64,000 nt of DNA from an uncultured Gardnerella sp. (GCA_947088155.1 CAMUFL010000003.1:1-64000); one strand, 5' to 3'; shown: positions 53,436-63,090, numbered from the stretch's first letter. Translations and numbers: made by a program. The notes: a model not told the origin generated them from the sequence alone.

Positions 53436-54162
53436 ATTCTCGGTGACTTCAGGATGCACTAGTCGTCGCATTATTCTGCTTGATCTTGATGGCACATTAA
53501 CAAAGTCAGATGCTGGTATTATTACTTGCGCAAAGCTTGCATTGAAAGAATTGAAACAGTCTATTCCGGACGATGCTGAAATGCATCGTTTTATAGGTCC
53601 TTCAATTTTAGAATCTCTTCAACGCAATAATGTGCCTGAATCGCTGCTAGCAAAGGGACTTGCTACGTATCGCAAGTATTATTCTGAAGTAGCAACTTTT
53701 GATGATCCAAATAATCCTGGTAAAAAGATTCCAGGATGCCTACTTAACAAAGTATACGATGGAATACTTGAGCAACTCACAAAACTTCGTGAAGCTGGAT
53801 ATTATTTAGCAACCGCATCTTGCAAGCCAGAATATCAAGTAAAGCCTATTTGCGATTATTTTGGTTTAACGAAGTATCTTGACGGAATTTATGGCGCTAG
53901 CAAAGATATGTCGCGCATTAGCAAAACTCAAGTTATTCGTTATGTTTTTGATGAGATTGATTACAATCCAGAAAAAGGCGACAGAGCTTTGATGGTTGGA
54001 GACCGCTGGACTGATGCCGACGGAGCAAAAGATTGCGGCTTGGATTGCTTGGGATGCGCTTGGGGCTATGCTGAGCCTGGCGAGCTTGAAGCACACGGAT
54101 CTTACAGAATTATTGGTAGCGTAAGCGAATTAAGCACTGCAATTTGCGAATATTTCGCTTAA
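53428..54162 (+). CDS. HAD family hydrolase (phosphoglycolate-phosphatase-like)
   Basis: 244 aa from ATG 53428 (53407 is a longer alternative). Motif I LLDLDGTLTKSDAGI, motif II SCKPE region TASCKPEYQ, and motif IV GDRWTDADGAK. The substrate cannot be deduced; family members act on small phosphorylated sugars or nucleotides. It overlaps rbpA. Confidence 0.85.
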   Translation: MSEFSVTSGCTSRRIILLDLDGTLTKSDAGIITCAKLALKELKQSIPDDAEMHRFIGPSILESLQRNNVPESLLAKGLATYRKYYSEVATFDDPNNPGKKIPGCLLNKVYDGILEQLTKLREAGYYLATASCKPEYQVKPICDYFGLTKYLDGIYGASKDMSRISKTQVIRYVFDEIDYNPEKGDRALMVGDRWTDADGAKDCGLDCLGCAWGYAEPGELEAHGSYRIIGSVSELSTAICEYFA

Positions 54163-54183
54163 TCTAATCAGAATTTTTGTCGT

Positions 54184-54274
54184 AACGGCTTTTTCTTTAC
54201 ACCCTCGTAAAGTTTCGGTCGTTTTTTGGCGGGAAAACGGCTTTTTCTTTACATACATGCACAGTTTCTGTCGG
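54184..54274. repeat. Direct repeat, 52-bp period
   Basis: Two copies (54184-54222 and 54236-54274) sharing AACGGCTTTTTCTTTAC exactly, then AGTTTC-GTCG. It lies between two convergent genes and might act in termination; each copy holds a T-rich run. Confidence 0.6.
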
Positions 54275-54418
54275 TTGAGCTTATTATTTGACTAGATTTA
54301 CTTGATATTTATCCGATAATGTACGTTATGTCAAATTAGAGATAAACAATCAAACACAACCAACAAAATCTCAACTACTATCAAATAATATCCCTATTGA
54401 TACTTCTTACTAAATAAT

Positions 54419-54802
54419 CTAAGACTTGCAGCTTCGGTACGCACAAAATAGCATTGCAAAAATATTGACAAAAATAAGCGCGATAATAATCACATATGAC
54501 GCAATCAGCGTTGATCTCATTAATAACCAATAATCATCGCGAACAAATCCAAAATCGCGAACAATATGCAAAAGCATGTACGCAAGCATTGCGCAAGGAA
54601 GCCCACAACAATGCGTAATAACAATACTCCAAGGCATTAAACCAATAGAATTTCTCTTATTACTATTGCTAATACTATTTGCCTTCAAATAAGCATTTTT
54701 TCGAAATTTTACTAAAAAACGCACGCAAGCAAATAAACTATAGAAAAACAATGATACTGAAGCAAACCAGCAAATAACAGCGATAATAACAACTACAAAC
54801 AT
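54419..54802 (-). CDS. Small membrane protein, 127 aa
   Basis: Three to four membrane spans (MFVVVIIAVICWFASVSLFFY, IVITHCCGLPCAMLAYML, LIASYVIIIALIFVNIFAML). The start at 54802 was taken because the upstream part of the frame overlaps the MerR gene and lacks a site; GGGGATAATGGC precedes this ATG. No family recognised. It is the last gene of the minus-strand run. Confidence 0.65.
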   Translation of the reverse strand: MFVVVIIAVICWFASVSLFFYSLFACVRFLVKFRKNAYLKANSISNSNKRNSIGLMPWSIVITHCCGLPCAMLAYMLLHIVRDFGFVRDDYWLLMRSTLIASYVIIIALIFVNIFAMLFCAYRSCKS

Positions 54803-54806
54803 GCCA

Positions 54807-55412
54807 TTATCCCCACGTTTCCTGAACAAGACTCCATGAGTTTGAAGATGTATGAGAAGTAGGTTTTGAATAAGATTTGCGAGTAGACTTACTACTTTTT
54901 TCTTCAACTTGCGTAGCATCAACAGAATTTTCAGAAGATAAGTCCTCTTCAACTCTAGAAACAATGCGGCCAACAGCAATAGCAAATACTGCTAAACCAG
55001 AAGCAAGCATACTACGCATATTATCTTGATTCTCATCGCACTCTTGAACAGATTGACCATCACAAATAATAGTCATATTTCTCAAACGCTCTTCTGAGTA
55101 TCGATTAAGAAAAATAATAGCCGTAGTAACATTAACTAAATTAACGCCAGCATCAAGCAGCCTTTTAGCTACAGCCATAATCGCAATATCCTTAAAAGAA
55201 TACAAACGACGAGAACCAGAACCACTAGATGCATGAATTGAAGGCTCTATAATGCTTTTACGAGCCCAATAATCGAGTTGCCGGTAAGTAATACCGGCAA
55301 CCTTCATAGCGACACTACCACGGTATCCTGAAGCGTGATCAGCAGACAGAGAAAAATTAAAAAGCTCCCCCTGTACTGCGTTAATCACATTATCGGACTG
55401 TGACTGCGTCAT
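54807..55412 (-). CDS. MerR family regulator (FtsR/Rv1828-like)
   Basis: 201 aa. The N-terminal MerR helix-turn-helix reads KVAGITYRQLDYWARKSIIEP, with RRLYSFKDIAIMAVAKRLLDAG, and a helical region follows. It sits directly after an FHA gene, the same pairing as garA-Rv1828 in mycobacteria and odhI-ftsR in corynebacteria, where FtsR activates ftsZ. The role here is inferred from synteny. The C-terminus is Ser/Lys-rich and disordered. It overlaps the FHA gene by 23 bp. Confidence 0.85.
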   Translation of the reverse strand: MTQSQSDNVINAVQGELFNFSLSADHASGYRGSVAMKVAGITYRQLDYWARKSIIEPSIHASSGSGSRRLYSFKDIAIMAVAKRLLDAGVNLVNVTTAIIFLNRYSEERLRNMTIICDGQSVQECDENQDNMRSMLASGLAVFAIAVGRIVSRVEEDLSSENSVDATQVEEKSSKSTRKSYSKPTSHTSSNSWSLVQETWG

Positions 55413-55830
55413 GTGCGAAAAATACCAGTCTGAATTTGCCAATCATAATTTCATCGCCATTATGCAGCACTGATTCATCAACACGTTCACGATTTACATA
55501 CGTACCATTTAGACTTCCAGAATCTGAAATGCTAAACACGCCATTATGGCGCTTAAACACTGCATGAGCACGCGAAACAGTAGAATCATCTAACAAAATA
55601 TCAGCATGCGAATCGCGCCCAACTGTTACTAAGTCTTCATCGAGAAGATAGCGAGAACCAGACACTGCTCCCCTAGTTGAAATCAACAACGCAGTACCAG
55701 GACGTAGTTTCGCTATAGTATCAAAATCATCCTGCTGCATAGGACGATCTGAAGTTGTATTCATTGGAATATGAATAGCTGGCATACCAATAATAGTGGT
55801 TTCGCCAGCTGTAGGAATCGGTTCAGTCAT
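55390..55830 (-). CDS. FHA domain protein (GarA/OdhI-like)
   Basis: 146 aa. The N-terminal GETTIIG resembles the phosphorylatable ETT motif of GarA/OdhI. The C-terminal FHA domain has LVTVGRDSHADILLDDSTVSRAHAVF and GSLNGTYVNRERV. In relatives this protein, when phosphorylated by Ser/Thr kinases, controls 2-oxoglutarate dehydrogenase and glutamate metabolism. Bifidobacteriaceae have an incomplete TCA cycle, so its partners may differ here. Confidence 0.88.
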   Translation of the reverse strand: MTEPIPTAGETTIIGMPAIHIPMNTTSDRPMQQDDFDTIAKLRPGTALLISTRGAVSGSRYLLDEDLVTVGRDSHADILLDDSTVSRAHAVFKRHNGVFSISDSGSLNGTYVNRERVDESVLHNGDEIMIGKFRLVFFAHDAVTVR

Positions 55831-55848
55831 ACTTGCTATTCTACCTTG

Positions 55849-56685
55849 TTACTCGACTGGTTTTGCATATTCGTACTGTTTTGGTTCGCGTGTCGAAGTA
55901 ATTTCTACCTCATCAGGCACTGAAACCATTACAGAAGAACCAAATTTAATTTTTAAACGCGACCCAACACCGCCTGCAATATTAACAGCATTTTGCAAAT
56001 TCTGAGGGTCACCAATTGCTTTCACAATATAAGGAGGATCAATCATAATATTGTCACATATAAGACCATGCTTAGTTTGTGAAATATAGCTTGAAGTAAC
56101 TATTCTCACATCGTTAATAGACATAACTTCTACGCCAGCATTTCGCAATTCCTCTATTAGCTGAAACATCGTAGCAGCATCAATATTCTCTTTTTCACCT
56201 GCAGTAATGTGAACTACAATACCTTTACCTACTGCCGGCAGACGTCCAGAAATAAGACCATTTGCTTGAGCATTCTGCTGAGCAATACGACGAGCTTCAT
56301 CTTGTTTATCTACTGCTTCGCGCAACGAATTAAGCTGACCTGTTAATTCACTTTTTCGGCTTTCCAAACTCTGAATTTGAGAATGAGTTTCTGTAATAAG
56401 ACGTGTCAACTCCTCTTCGCTCATTGTTTCATACAAAAGTGAGTTACTACGATTAACTTGAATCATGTACGCAAAACCTAATAAAGCGCAGAGCAACATC
56501 ATTAAAAAGCCCGTAAATATACGCGCCCGCGTCACATGACCACTTAGTGAAGATTTTACTTTACGATGAACTGCTGGGAAAGATCCAGTTTGAGTTTCAT
56601 CACTTTCACGATCATGCGCTTTTTGACGACGCATTTTATGAAGAATATCATCACCTTGTGGAGAATGAGAAAACATTGAAACCAT
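55849..56685 (-). CDS. DUF881 protein (Rv1825-like)
   Basis: 278 aa. One N-terminal membrane span (IFTGFLMMLLCALLGFAYMI), a coiled coil (SQIQSLESRKSELTGQLNSLRE) and the DUF881 domain (GIVVHITAGEKENIDAATMF, VMSINDVRIVTSSYI). It probably faces the cell surface. It is the second of two DUF881 genes around a small membrane protein. The function of the family is not settled. Confidence 0.88.
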   Translation of the reverse strand: MVSMFSHSPQGDDILHKMRRQKAHDRESDETQTGSFPAVHRKVKSSLSGHVTRARIFTGFLMMLLCALLGFAYMIQVNRSNSLLYETMSEEELTRLITETHSQIQSLESRKSELTGQLNSLREAVDKQDEARRIAQQNAQANGLISGRLPAVGKGIVVHITAGEKENIDAATMFQLIEELRNAGVEVMSINDVRIVTSSYISQTKHGLICDNIMIDPPYIVKAIGDPQNLQNAVNIAGGVGSRLKIKFGSSVMVSVPDEVEITSTREPKQYEYAKPVE

Positions 56686-56688
56686 ATG

Positions 56689-57021
56689 CTAACTCCTGAA
56701 GATGAAACGACGAATTGCAGAAACGTTAGAGAAAATACGAATTCCTAAAACAACGATAACTGCAGTTTGTAATTGTGCACCTACACCAAGCTGATTTCCA
56801 AGTAAAACAAGCAACGTAGCTGCTATAACGTTTGAGAAGAATGAAATAACAAAAACTTTATCCGAAAAGTTTCTCTCAAAATATGCACGTGCGGCACCAA
56901 GCAACGCATCTAGTGCTGCAACGACCATAATAGGTAAATAAGGCTGAATGACAATAGGAATATCTGGATGAACAACAACTCCAATTAATACTCCCAAAAT
57001 TAATCCAAAAATCGCTGCCAT
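56689..57021 (-). CDS. sbp: Small basic membrane protein (DUF1290/Sbp family)
   Basis: 110 aa, about three membrane spans (FGLILGVLIGVVVHPDIPI, VVAALDALLGAARAYFE). Matches the conserved small protein encoded between two DUF881 genes in mycobacteria (Rv1824) and Bacillus (Sbp, near cell-division genes). It lies 3 bp from both neighbours. Confidence 0.88.
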   Translation of the reverse strand: MAAIFGLILGVLIGVVVHPDIPIVIQPYLPIMVVAALDALLGAARAYFERNFSDKVFVISFFSNVIAATLLVLLGNQLGVGAQLQTAVIVVLGIRIFSNVSAIRRFIFRS

Positions 57022-57023
57022 GC

Positions 57024-58073
57024 TTATCTCCTAATTCTCTCGTTGGCAAAACTGATATCGCCTGTGTTTGCTGCGCTGAGTCGTATAACTCTCGAAGGTG
57101 AAACCTGTGGATTAATGCCTGCATTAGCTAAAGATGCGTACCATTTCATGCGTTTCATATCATTACACTGTTTAATTAAATCATCAGAATCGCCAATAAC
57201 TTCAATAACATATGGACTTTGAGTTTGATTAACTCCAATAAGAATAGTTTGACCAGCAACACGAATAGAAGTTTGTGCTCCAAGTCTATGCCCATTAACA
57301 GAAATAGCTTCAGCGCCTGCTTTCCACAATAATGATACAAATTGTTGAATATCGCGATCTGTAACTAATCGCATTCTTGCGCCATTACTCTCGCGAGGCA
57401 AAGAACCGCTATTCACATCGCTCGAAGCAGAAATAGGATTAGCAATAGTTACAGTAATCCCAGAACCTTCTACAGCATGAGTGCCATTAACCATATCATC
57501 TGATTTACTAACTTCATCCTCTTCAGGCGTAGTAATTTTTTGCGACTCATGATCTACGTTATTTCTCAATAACGTTACTTCTTCTACAAGCTTATCGAAA
57601 CGAGACGTATAACCTGACAACTCATTAGCTAATGAAGAACGTATTGCTTTTCTAGGATCAGTGTGTAACTTACGAACAAACTGACTCCCAACAGTACCGA
57701 TAGAAACACACAATAAAAATACTATAGCTCTAGTGAACCACAGATTAAACGGTTTAACAGGTTGTTTACTTAATCTTGCATCCATAAACATTGGATCAAC
57801 CGGACGATTAGTTAAATCATCAATAAGACGCAAAGCATAATCGTCAATATAACGTCTACGATCATGATTGTGAGCAAAACCACTGGGAGACATTACAACA
57901 TGATGCGTTGAAATACCAGTAAATGAGTGCGAGAATAATGCTCTACGTCTAGTTAACAACATTCCATCAGGAGCAGCAAAAGACATTGGCATAGTGCTTT
58001 TATGAGACGTATGTTTTACATCTAAATCTTTGATACTATCTTTTAAACTAACAAATTCATCTTGCTTAGTCAT
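57024..58073 (-). CDS. DUF881 protein (Rv1823-like)
   Basis: 349 aa from ATG 58073 (GTG at 58085 is possible). A long N-terminal region, one membrane span (WFTRAIVFLLCVSIGTVGSQF), a coiled-coil stretch, then the DUF881 domain (GITVTIANPISAS, AISVNGHRLGAQTSIRVAG). It follows pgsA by about 20 bp. Same order as Rv1822-Rv1823 in mycobacteria. Confidence 0.86.
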   Translation of the reverse strand: MTKQDEFVSLKDSIKDLDVKHTSHKSTMPMSFAAPDGMLLTRRRALFSHSFTGISTHHVVMSPSGFAHNHDRRRYIDDYALRLIDDLTNRPVDPMFMDARLSKQPVKPFNLWFTRAIVFLLCVSIGTVGSQFVRKLHTDPRKAIRSSLANELSGYTSRFDKLVEEVTLLRNNVDHESQKITTPEEDEVSKSDDMVNGTHAVEGSGITVTIANPISASSDVNSGSLPRESNGARMRLVTDRDIQQFVSLLWKAGAEAISVNGHRLGAQTSIRVAGQTILIGVNQTQSPYVIEVIGDSDDLIKQCNDMKRMKWYASLANAGINPQVSPSRVIRLSAANTGDISFANERIRR

Positions 58074-58092
58074 ATGTGCGTACACGCCTTAT

Positions 58093-58698
58093 TTAGTTTT
58101 TTCTTGACTTAGCAAGTAACAAATAAGCTTGCATATAGTAAAGCAAGCCAGCATACCAATATAGAGCAATACCCCACACTCCACATGCAAGTGCAGCAGC
58201 ATAAAGCAGGAACATAGACTCAGTAGCTACAGCATAAACAATCATTAAAGAAACGATTGAAAGCATAAGAAGCGCTGTACCAGCTTTACCTACGAAGTTA
58301 ACAGGCAAAGGACCATAATCTCTTTGCGCAAGTACTATTACAAGTACAGCCATAATAGCATCACGCAATACTACTAATAAAAGTGCCCACCAAGGGATAA
58401 TCATTGCAACAGCTAAAGCTAACGTACTGCAAAAAATCAATAGACGATCAGCTATAGGATCAAGGATTTGACCCAACTTACTAACTTGATTCAAAGTACG
58501 AGCAATATAACCATCAAGACAATCAGAAAACGCAGATATTGCTAAAACAATAAGAGCAAAAGTCATCTGATGCTGTGTAATAAGCCAAGCAATATAAGGA
58601 ATTGAACATATGCGCAAAAAACTGATTAGATTAGGTATTGTCAAAACTCGATTCATTGCTTCAGGACTATATTCCTGATTAATAACGAATTTAGTCAT
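58093..58698 (-). CDS. pgsA: CDP-alcohol phosphatidyltransferase (PgsA-like)
   Basis: 201 aa. The family motif D-x2-D-G-x2-A-R-x8-G-x3-D-x3-D is complete (DCLDGYIAR then GQILDPIAD). About six membrane spans. It probably makes phosphatidylglycerol phosphate or cardiolipin from CDP-diacylglycerol, made by CdsA encoded nearby. The start at 58698 has GAGGAAGAT upstream. Confidence 0.9.
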   Translation of the reverse strand: MTKFVINQEYSPEAMNRVLTIPNLISFLRICSIPYIAWLITQHQMTFALIVLAISAFSDCLDGYIARTLNQVSKLGQILDPIADRLLIFCSTLALAVAMIIPWWALLLVVLRDAIMAVLVIVLAQRDYGPLPVNFVGKAGTALLMLSIVSLMIVYAVATESMFLLYAAALACGVWGIALYWYAGLLYYMQAYLLLAKSRKN

Positions 58699-58779
58699 AA
58701 TATCTTCCTCATACGAAATCACTCAATTAATCAGCATATATTCGCATCAAAAAAACTCGCTTGTTGTGCAATACTTAAC

Positions 58780-58810
58780 ATGTTGGGGACATATTTCATG
58801 TCCCCAACAT
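58780..58810. terminator. Hairpin downstream of rpe
   Basis: A perfect 13-bp stem (ATGTTGGGGACAT) with a 5-nt loop. It lies after the rpe stop on the minus strand, with no clear T-run. Confidence 0.65.
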
Positions 58811-58821
58811 ACATCTAATAT

Positions 58822-59487
58822 TTATTCGCGCCAAGCAGCCTTTGCAGTATTACGAATAGCTTCAATCGCTTCTCTAGGACTTTCTGCTCCATAAACTGCA
58901 GAACCTGCAACAAGCACATCAGCACCAGCTTCAGCAACTATTGCTGCAGTCGAAGGGCTAACTCCTCCATCAACCTGAATATGAGTATTAAGACCACGAC
59001 GAGTAATTTCGTCGCGTAAACGGCGAACCTTATTCATTTGATTAGCTAAGAACTTCTGTCCACCGAAACCAGGCTCAACAGTCATAATAAGAACCATATC
59101 GAATTCATCAAGAATATCGAAAATAGGTTCAACTGGTTCCGCAGGGCGCACAGCAAAGCAAGCTTTACAACCCATATCGCGAAGCTGACGAGCTAATCTC
59201 ACTGGAGCATGAGTAGCACCCATATGGAAACTCACAGAAGCAGCTCCAAGCTTAGCGTATTCTGGAGCCCAACGATCTGGATCCTCAATCATCAAATGTA
59301 CGTCAACTGGAAGTTTAGTAACCTCACAAATTCGCTTAACAATTGGTTCACCTAAAGTCAAGTTAGGTACAAAGTGATGATCCATTACATCGACATGAAC
59401 AAGATCCGCATTAGATATTGCATCAAGGTCACGCTCAAGATTGCAAAAATCTGCGGAAAGAATGCTAGGTGCTATTTGTATATTCAT
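58822..59487 (-). CDS. rpe: Ribulose-phosphate 3-epimerase
   Basis: 221 aa. TIM barrel with PSILSADFCNLERDL, VDVMDHHFVPNLTLG, MTVEPGFGGQKF and QVDGGVSPS; the metal-binding His and Asp residues are present. It interconverts ribulose-5-phosphate and xylulose-5-phosphate, feeding the bifid shunt's phosphoketolase. Normal length. Confidence 0.96.
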   Translation of the reverse strand: MNIQIAPSILSADFCNLERDLDAISNADLVHVDVMDHHFVPNLTLGEPIVKRICEVTKLPVDVHLMIEDPDRWAPEYAKLGAASVSFHMGATHAPVRLARQLRDMGCKACFAVRPAEPVEPIFDILDEFDMVLIMTVEPGFGGQKFLANQMNKVRRLRDEITRRGLNTHIQVDGGVSPSTAAIVAEAGADVLVAGSAVYGAESPREAIEAIRNTAKAAWRE

Positions 59488-59566
59488 GTGTACTATTCTA
59501 GAAAATGCAAGCGACTAGTTTTATAAAAACAAAATTTTTAAAATTGCTTTTTCAAATACTTGAATC

Positions 59567-60484
59567 TTATTTACTAGAAGTATTCTGAGACTCACGTTCT
59601 CTTTCGTCTGAAGTTATATCTATAAGTCGTTCAACAAGAGAATCACGAGTACTAGCACTCTTTTGCAGCAAAGCAAAAACAATAGTTGCACAAATAAATA
59701 CGATAATAGAAACCCAAACATTAATGCGAACACCTAAGAAAACATGTGAAAAATCAATTCGCAATGCCTCAATCCATACTCGTCCGATTGTGTACCACAT
59801 AACATAAAGTGCGAATACGGAACCGGCTTTTAACTTCTTAGCTATAACTTTGCCAAAATAAATAAGCAATGCAGCACCGATGAAATTCCAAATCATCTCG
59901 TACAAAAATGTTGGATGAAATAATGTGCCTTCTGGGCACGTTAACCCATCATAACATCTTTCACTATGACCTATTGCTTGTGTGGTATCATAATTTAACT
60001 TCAAACCCCATGGCAAGTTAGTAGGAGCTCCGTAAAGTTCTTGATTAAACCAATTCCCCAATCTTCCTATACCTTGAGCAATAAGCACTGCAGGAGCTGC
60101 ACAATCAGCTAGTAATCCAATAGGATATTTACGATACTTGCATAACACACAAGCAGCCAATGCGCCTAAGAATATGCCGCCCCAAATTCCTAGACCACCA
60201 TTCCAAATTCTAAAAATTTCTAAAAAATCACCATTAGAGCCAAAAAACTTTTCTGGAGTTGTAATAACGTGATACAAACGCGCGCCAATTATTCCAGCAG
60301 GAAGACTGACTAAAACAAGATCAAGTATCTGGTTAAAATCTCCTCCAAGACGCTTCCATCGACGCGTAGTAATCCACATTGCAACCAAAATACCGGCAAG
60401 AATACTAAGAGCGTAAAACTTTATGTTTACAAAGCCAAGAGAAAATTGCGAAATACTTGGCGACGGGATAAAACAGACTGTCAT
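59567..60484 (-). CDS. lgt: Prolipoprotein diacylglyceryl transferase
   Basis: 305 aa with about seven spans. Signature residues are in GARLYHVI, NGGLGIWGG and IGRLGNWFNQELYG. It attaches diacylglycerol to lipobox cysteines, such as that of the binding lipoprotein encoded at 43.5 kb. The charged C-terminal tail is not conserved. Confidence 0.95.
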   Translation of the reverse strand: MTVCFIPSPSISQFSLGFVNIKFYALSILAGILVAMWITTRRWKRLGGDFNQILDLVLVSLPAGIIGARLYHVITTPEKFFGSNGDFLEIFRIWNGGLGIWGGIFLGALAACVLCKYRKYPIGLLADCAAPAVLIAQGIGRLGNWFNQELYGAPTNLPWGLKLNYDTTQAIGHSERCYDGLTCPEGTLFHPTFLYEMIWNFIGAALLIYFGKVIAKKLKAGSVFALYVMWYTIGRVWIEALRIDFSHVFLGVRINVWVSIIVFICATIVFALLQKSASTRDSLVERLIDITSDERERESQNTSSK

Positions 60485-60526
60485 GGCGTCGATATTAGTC
60501 TAAGCCCACGATTGCGACAGATAAAT

Positions 60527-61558
60527 TCAGAAATGAGCAAGTTGCAAAAGCACAAGCAGCACAGGACCGCACAGCAAAATAGAATCTACTCGGTCAAGAA
60601 CACCACCATGACCTTTTAGCAAATGCCCCATGTCTTTAATACCAATATCTCTTTTAAGCATAGAAGCACACAAGTCACCGAATGTGCCAATGATTCCAGA
60701 AGAAATACCCATGACTAATGGCATCCACCAGAAATTGAACCAAGAGGAACCATAAAAACCTGCAATAATTGCATATGCTCCTATAATTGCAAAAAGCATT
60801 GAGCCTATTAAGCCTTCTACAGACTTCTTAGGAGAGATTCGCGGAGAAAGCTTATGTTTGCCCAACCATGCACCAGCAAATAATCCGCCAGTGTCACTTA
60901 ATGCAGGTAAAAATACCAAAAGCATAGCGTGAGCAACTGCGTATTTTGTATTTGTAAGAGCTAATACAATGCAAGAAGCTAAAAGTGGAATGTACAACAC
61001 CACGAATAGCGAAACAGACGTATTCGTAAATAAAGTATGTTCGTATGATGAGCGGTTAGAACCATCGAGCTTTTTTTCTACAGCTTGCATCGTTCTATCT
61101 GAAATAGTACTGCTAAGAGTCGCACAAATTACTGTAAGAAGCAAAGATGCAGTAATTCCACTAGCCATAGCAACAGCATGCCATTTTGCATAGTATGTTG
61201 AAAAAATAGTTACAAGCGAACATATTGATAACGTTACGAAAGGAATACGCAAACCGAGAGTTGCAAAATCAACATGTAATTCCCACAATGCCAGAACCAT
61301 AAAAATGGCCATAAGCACTATAAAGACATCAATGCTAATAATTAAGCAAGAAACAATTGCTACAACTAGTATTGCGGCAGTAGCAATTGCTTGAGGCATA
61401 TTCCTGCCCGTGCGACGATTAATATCACTTAAAGTTTCATGGGTGCCATGTGTAGCAGTATCTGCTTTGTCAGAAGACAATCCTACTTCTAATGCAGCTT
61501 TTTCAGCATTTGCTTTACTGACTTCATTGGCAAAATTATGCTGTTTTATTTGACTCAT
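60527..61558 (-). CDS. cdsA: Phosphatidate cytidylyltransferase
   Basis: 343 aa. An N-terminal extension of about 50 soluble residues precedes eight or so membrane spans. The signature DLCASMLKRDIGIKDMG then GHGGVLDRVDS matches CdsA. It makes CDP-diacylglycerol, the substrate for PgsA. Confidence 0.94.
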   Translation of the reverse strand: MSQIKQHNFANEVSKANAEKAALEVGLSSDKADTATHGTHETLSDINRRTGRNMPQAIATAAILVVAIVSCLIISIDVFIVLMAIFMVLALWELHVDFATLGLRIPFVTLSICSLVTIFSTYYAKWHAVAMASGITASLLLTVICATLSSTISDRTMQAVEKKLDGSNRSSYEHTLFTNTSVSLFVVLYIPLLASCIVLALTNTKYAVAHAMLLVFLPALSDTGGLFAGAWLGKHKLSPRISPKKSVEGLIGSMLFAIIGAYAIIAGFYGSSWFNFWWMPLVMGISSGIIGTFGDLCASMLKRDIGIKDMGHLLKGHGGVLDRVDSILLCGPVLLVLLQLAHF

Positions 61559-61591
61559 ACGGCACCCATTCAGTTTGAAACTACAAAAATC

Positions 61592-62146
61592 TCAGACTTC
61601 CATAATTTCTTTTTGCTTACCTTCAAGCAAAACGTCTAAAGAATCAGTAACTTGCTTAGTTACTTTATCAAGCTCTTTTTGTAAACGATCGCCTTCATCT
61701 TCGCCAAGTTCACCATCTTTAACAGACTTGTCAATAGATTCCTTAGCTTTGCGACGAATATTGCGAACTGCAACTTTGCCTTCTTCTGCTTTATTCTTAG
61801 CAAGCTTGACGTATTCCTTGCGACGCTCTTCCGTGAGCTCTGGCATAGTAACACGAATAACATTGCCATCACGATTAGGGCTTACACCTAAATCAGAATC
61901 GCGAATAGCCTTTTCAACAGCATTCGCTTGAGAAGCGTCAAAAGGCGTAACTGAAAGAGTTCTAGGCTCTGGAACACCAATAGATGCAACAGCTTTAATT
62001 GGAGTTGGAGCACCATAATAATCAACCATAATTCCGTTTAGCAAAGCAGGATTAGCACGACCGGTGCGAATACCCATAAAATTCTCTTTAGTAGCTTCAA
62101 CAGACTTATTCATCTGTTCACGGGCTTGATCAATTATTGCTGACAT
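61592..62146 (-). CDS. frr: Ribosome recycling factor
   Basis: 184 aa from ATG 62146, fixed by AAAGGAGAA. Typical RRF features: MNKSVEATKENFMGIRTGRA and the KAEEGKVAVRNIRRKA helix. It splits post-termination ribosomes with EF-G. Normal length (about 185). Located between pyrH and cdsA, a widespread order. Confidence 0.97.
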   Translation of the reverse strand: MSAIIDQAREQMNKSVEATKENFMGIRTGRANPALLNGIMVDYYGAPTPIKAVASIGVPEPRTLSVTPFDASQANAVEKAIRDSDLGVSPNRDGNVIRVTMPELTEERRKEYVKLAKNKAEEGKVAVRNIRRKAKESIDKSVKDGELGEDEGDRLQKELDKVTKQVTDSLDVLLEGKQKEIMEV

Positions 62147-62165
62147 GTGTTCTCCTTTATAATAT

Positions 62166-62915
62166 TTAAGCAAATGTTGGCTCTGCATTAGACACTAATG
62201 TGCCAATAGATTCTCCAACAAGAGCACTAGTTACGTTACCTTCGCCCTCAAGACCAAACACACGAATTTTTTGATTATTATCGCGAGCCATAGAAAGCGC
62301 AGACGCATCCATAACAGCTAAACCATCAACGATAGCGCGATTGTAGTTTAATGTTAGGAACTTACGAGCAGTAGAATCTTTACGAGGATCAGCACTATAT
62401 ACGCCATCCACACCATTCTTGCCCATAAGAACTTCATCGCAATGAATTTCCAATGAACGTTGAATAGAAACAGTATCAGTAGAAAAATATGGCATTCCGG
62501 CACCAGCACCAAAAATAACCACACGACCCTTTTCAAGGTGACGAATTGCTTTCAACGGAATATAAGGTTCTGCAACCTGACCCATTGTAATAGCAGTTTG
62601 TACGCGAGTTGCTTGCCCCGCTTGCTCAAGAAAATCCTGAAGAGCCAAGCAGTTCATTACAGTGCCCAACATACCCATATAATCGCCACGGCTACGATCA
62701 ATACCTGCTTGCTGCAGTTCTGCTCCCCTAAAGAAGTTACCGCCGCCGACAACAATAGCAACCTGAACGCCTTGATTCACTGCAGCTACTATTTCGCCAG
62801 CAATCCTACGAATAACATTAGTATCAATACCAACAGCGCCACCACCGAATGCTTCTCCAGAAAGCTTTAATAAAACCCTACGGGACTTTCCTTCATCCGT
62901 TTGTGCAATAGCCAT
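62166..62915 (-). CDS. pyrH: UMP kinase
   Basis: 249 aa from ATG 62915 (GGAGGA upstream). Amino acid kinase fold with VLLKLSGEAFGGG, VVGGGNFFRG and FGAGAGMPYFSTDT. It phosphorylates UMP to UDP. It precedes frr by 19 bp. Confidence 0.97.
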   Translation of the reverse strand: MAIAQTDEGKSRRVLLKLSGEAFGGGAVGIDTNVIRRIAGEIVAAVNQGVQVAIVVGGGNFFRGAELQQAGIDRSRGDYMGMLGTVMNCLALQDFLEQAGQATRVQTAITMGQVAEPYIPLKAIRHLEKGRVVIFGAGAGMPYFSTDTVSIQRSLEIHCDEVLMGKNGVDGVYSADPRKDSTARKFLTLNYNRAIVDGLAVMDASALSMARDNNQKIRVFGLEGEGNVTSALVGESIGTLVSNAEPTFA

Positions 62916-63021
62916 ACAGATTCCTCCAGTCATAACGGCGAATGAGGTATATCTTTGTCAGTTTATCTATCAATAACGACACTCAAAACGCACGTTAAGC
63001 TGGAAAATGAATATAAAAAAT

Positions 63022-63050
63022 GGGTTGCGCACAACTTGTGCACGCAACCC
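63022..63050 (-). terminator. Terminator after tsf
   Basis: GGGTTGCG pairs with CGCAACCC, and on the minus strand it is followed by ATTTTTTATATT, as expected for intrinsic termination. Confidence 0.88.
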
Positions 63051-63090
63051 TATATACAAGAACAAAAATAAATTCTTATATAATTAGTGC

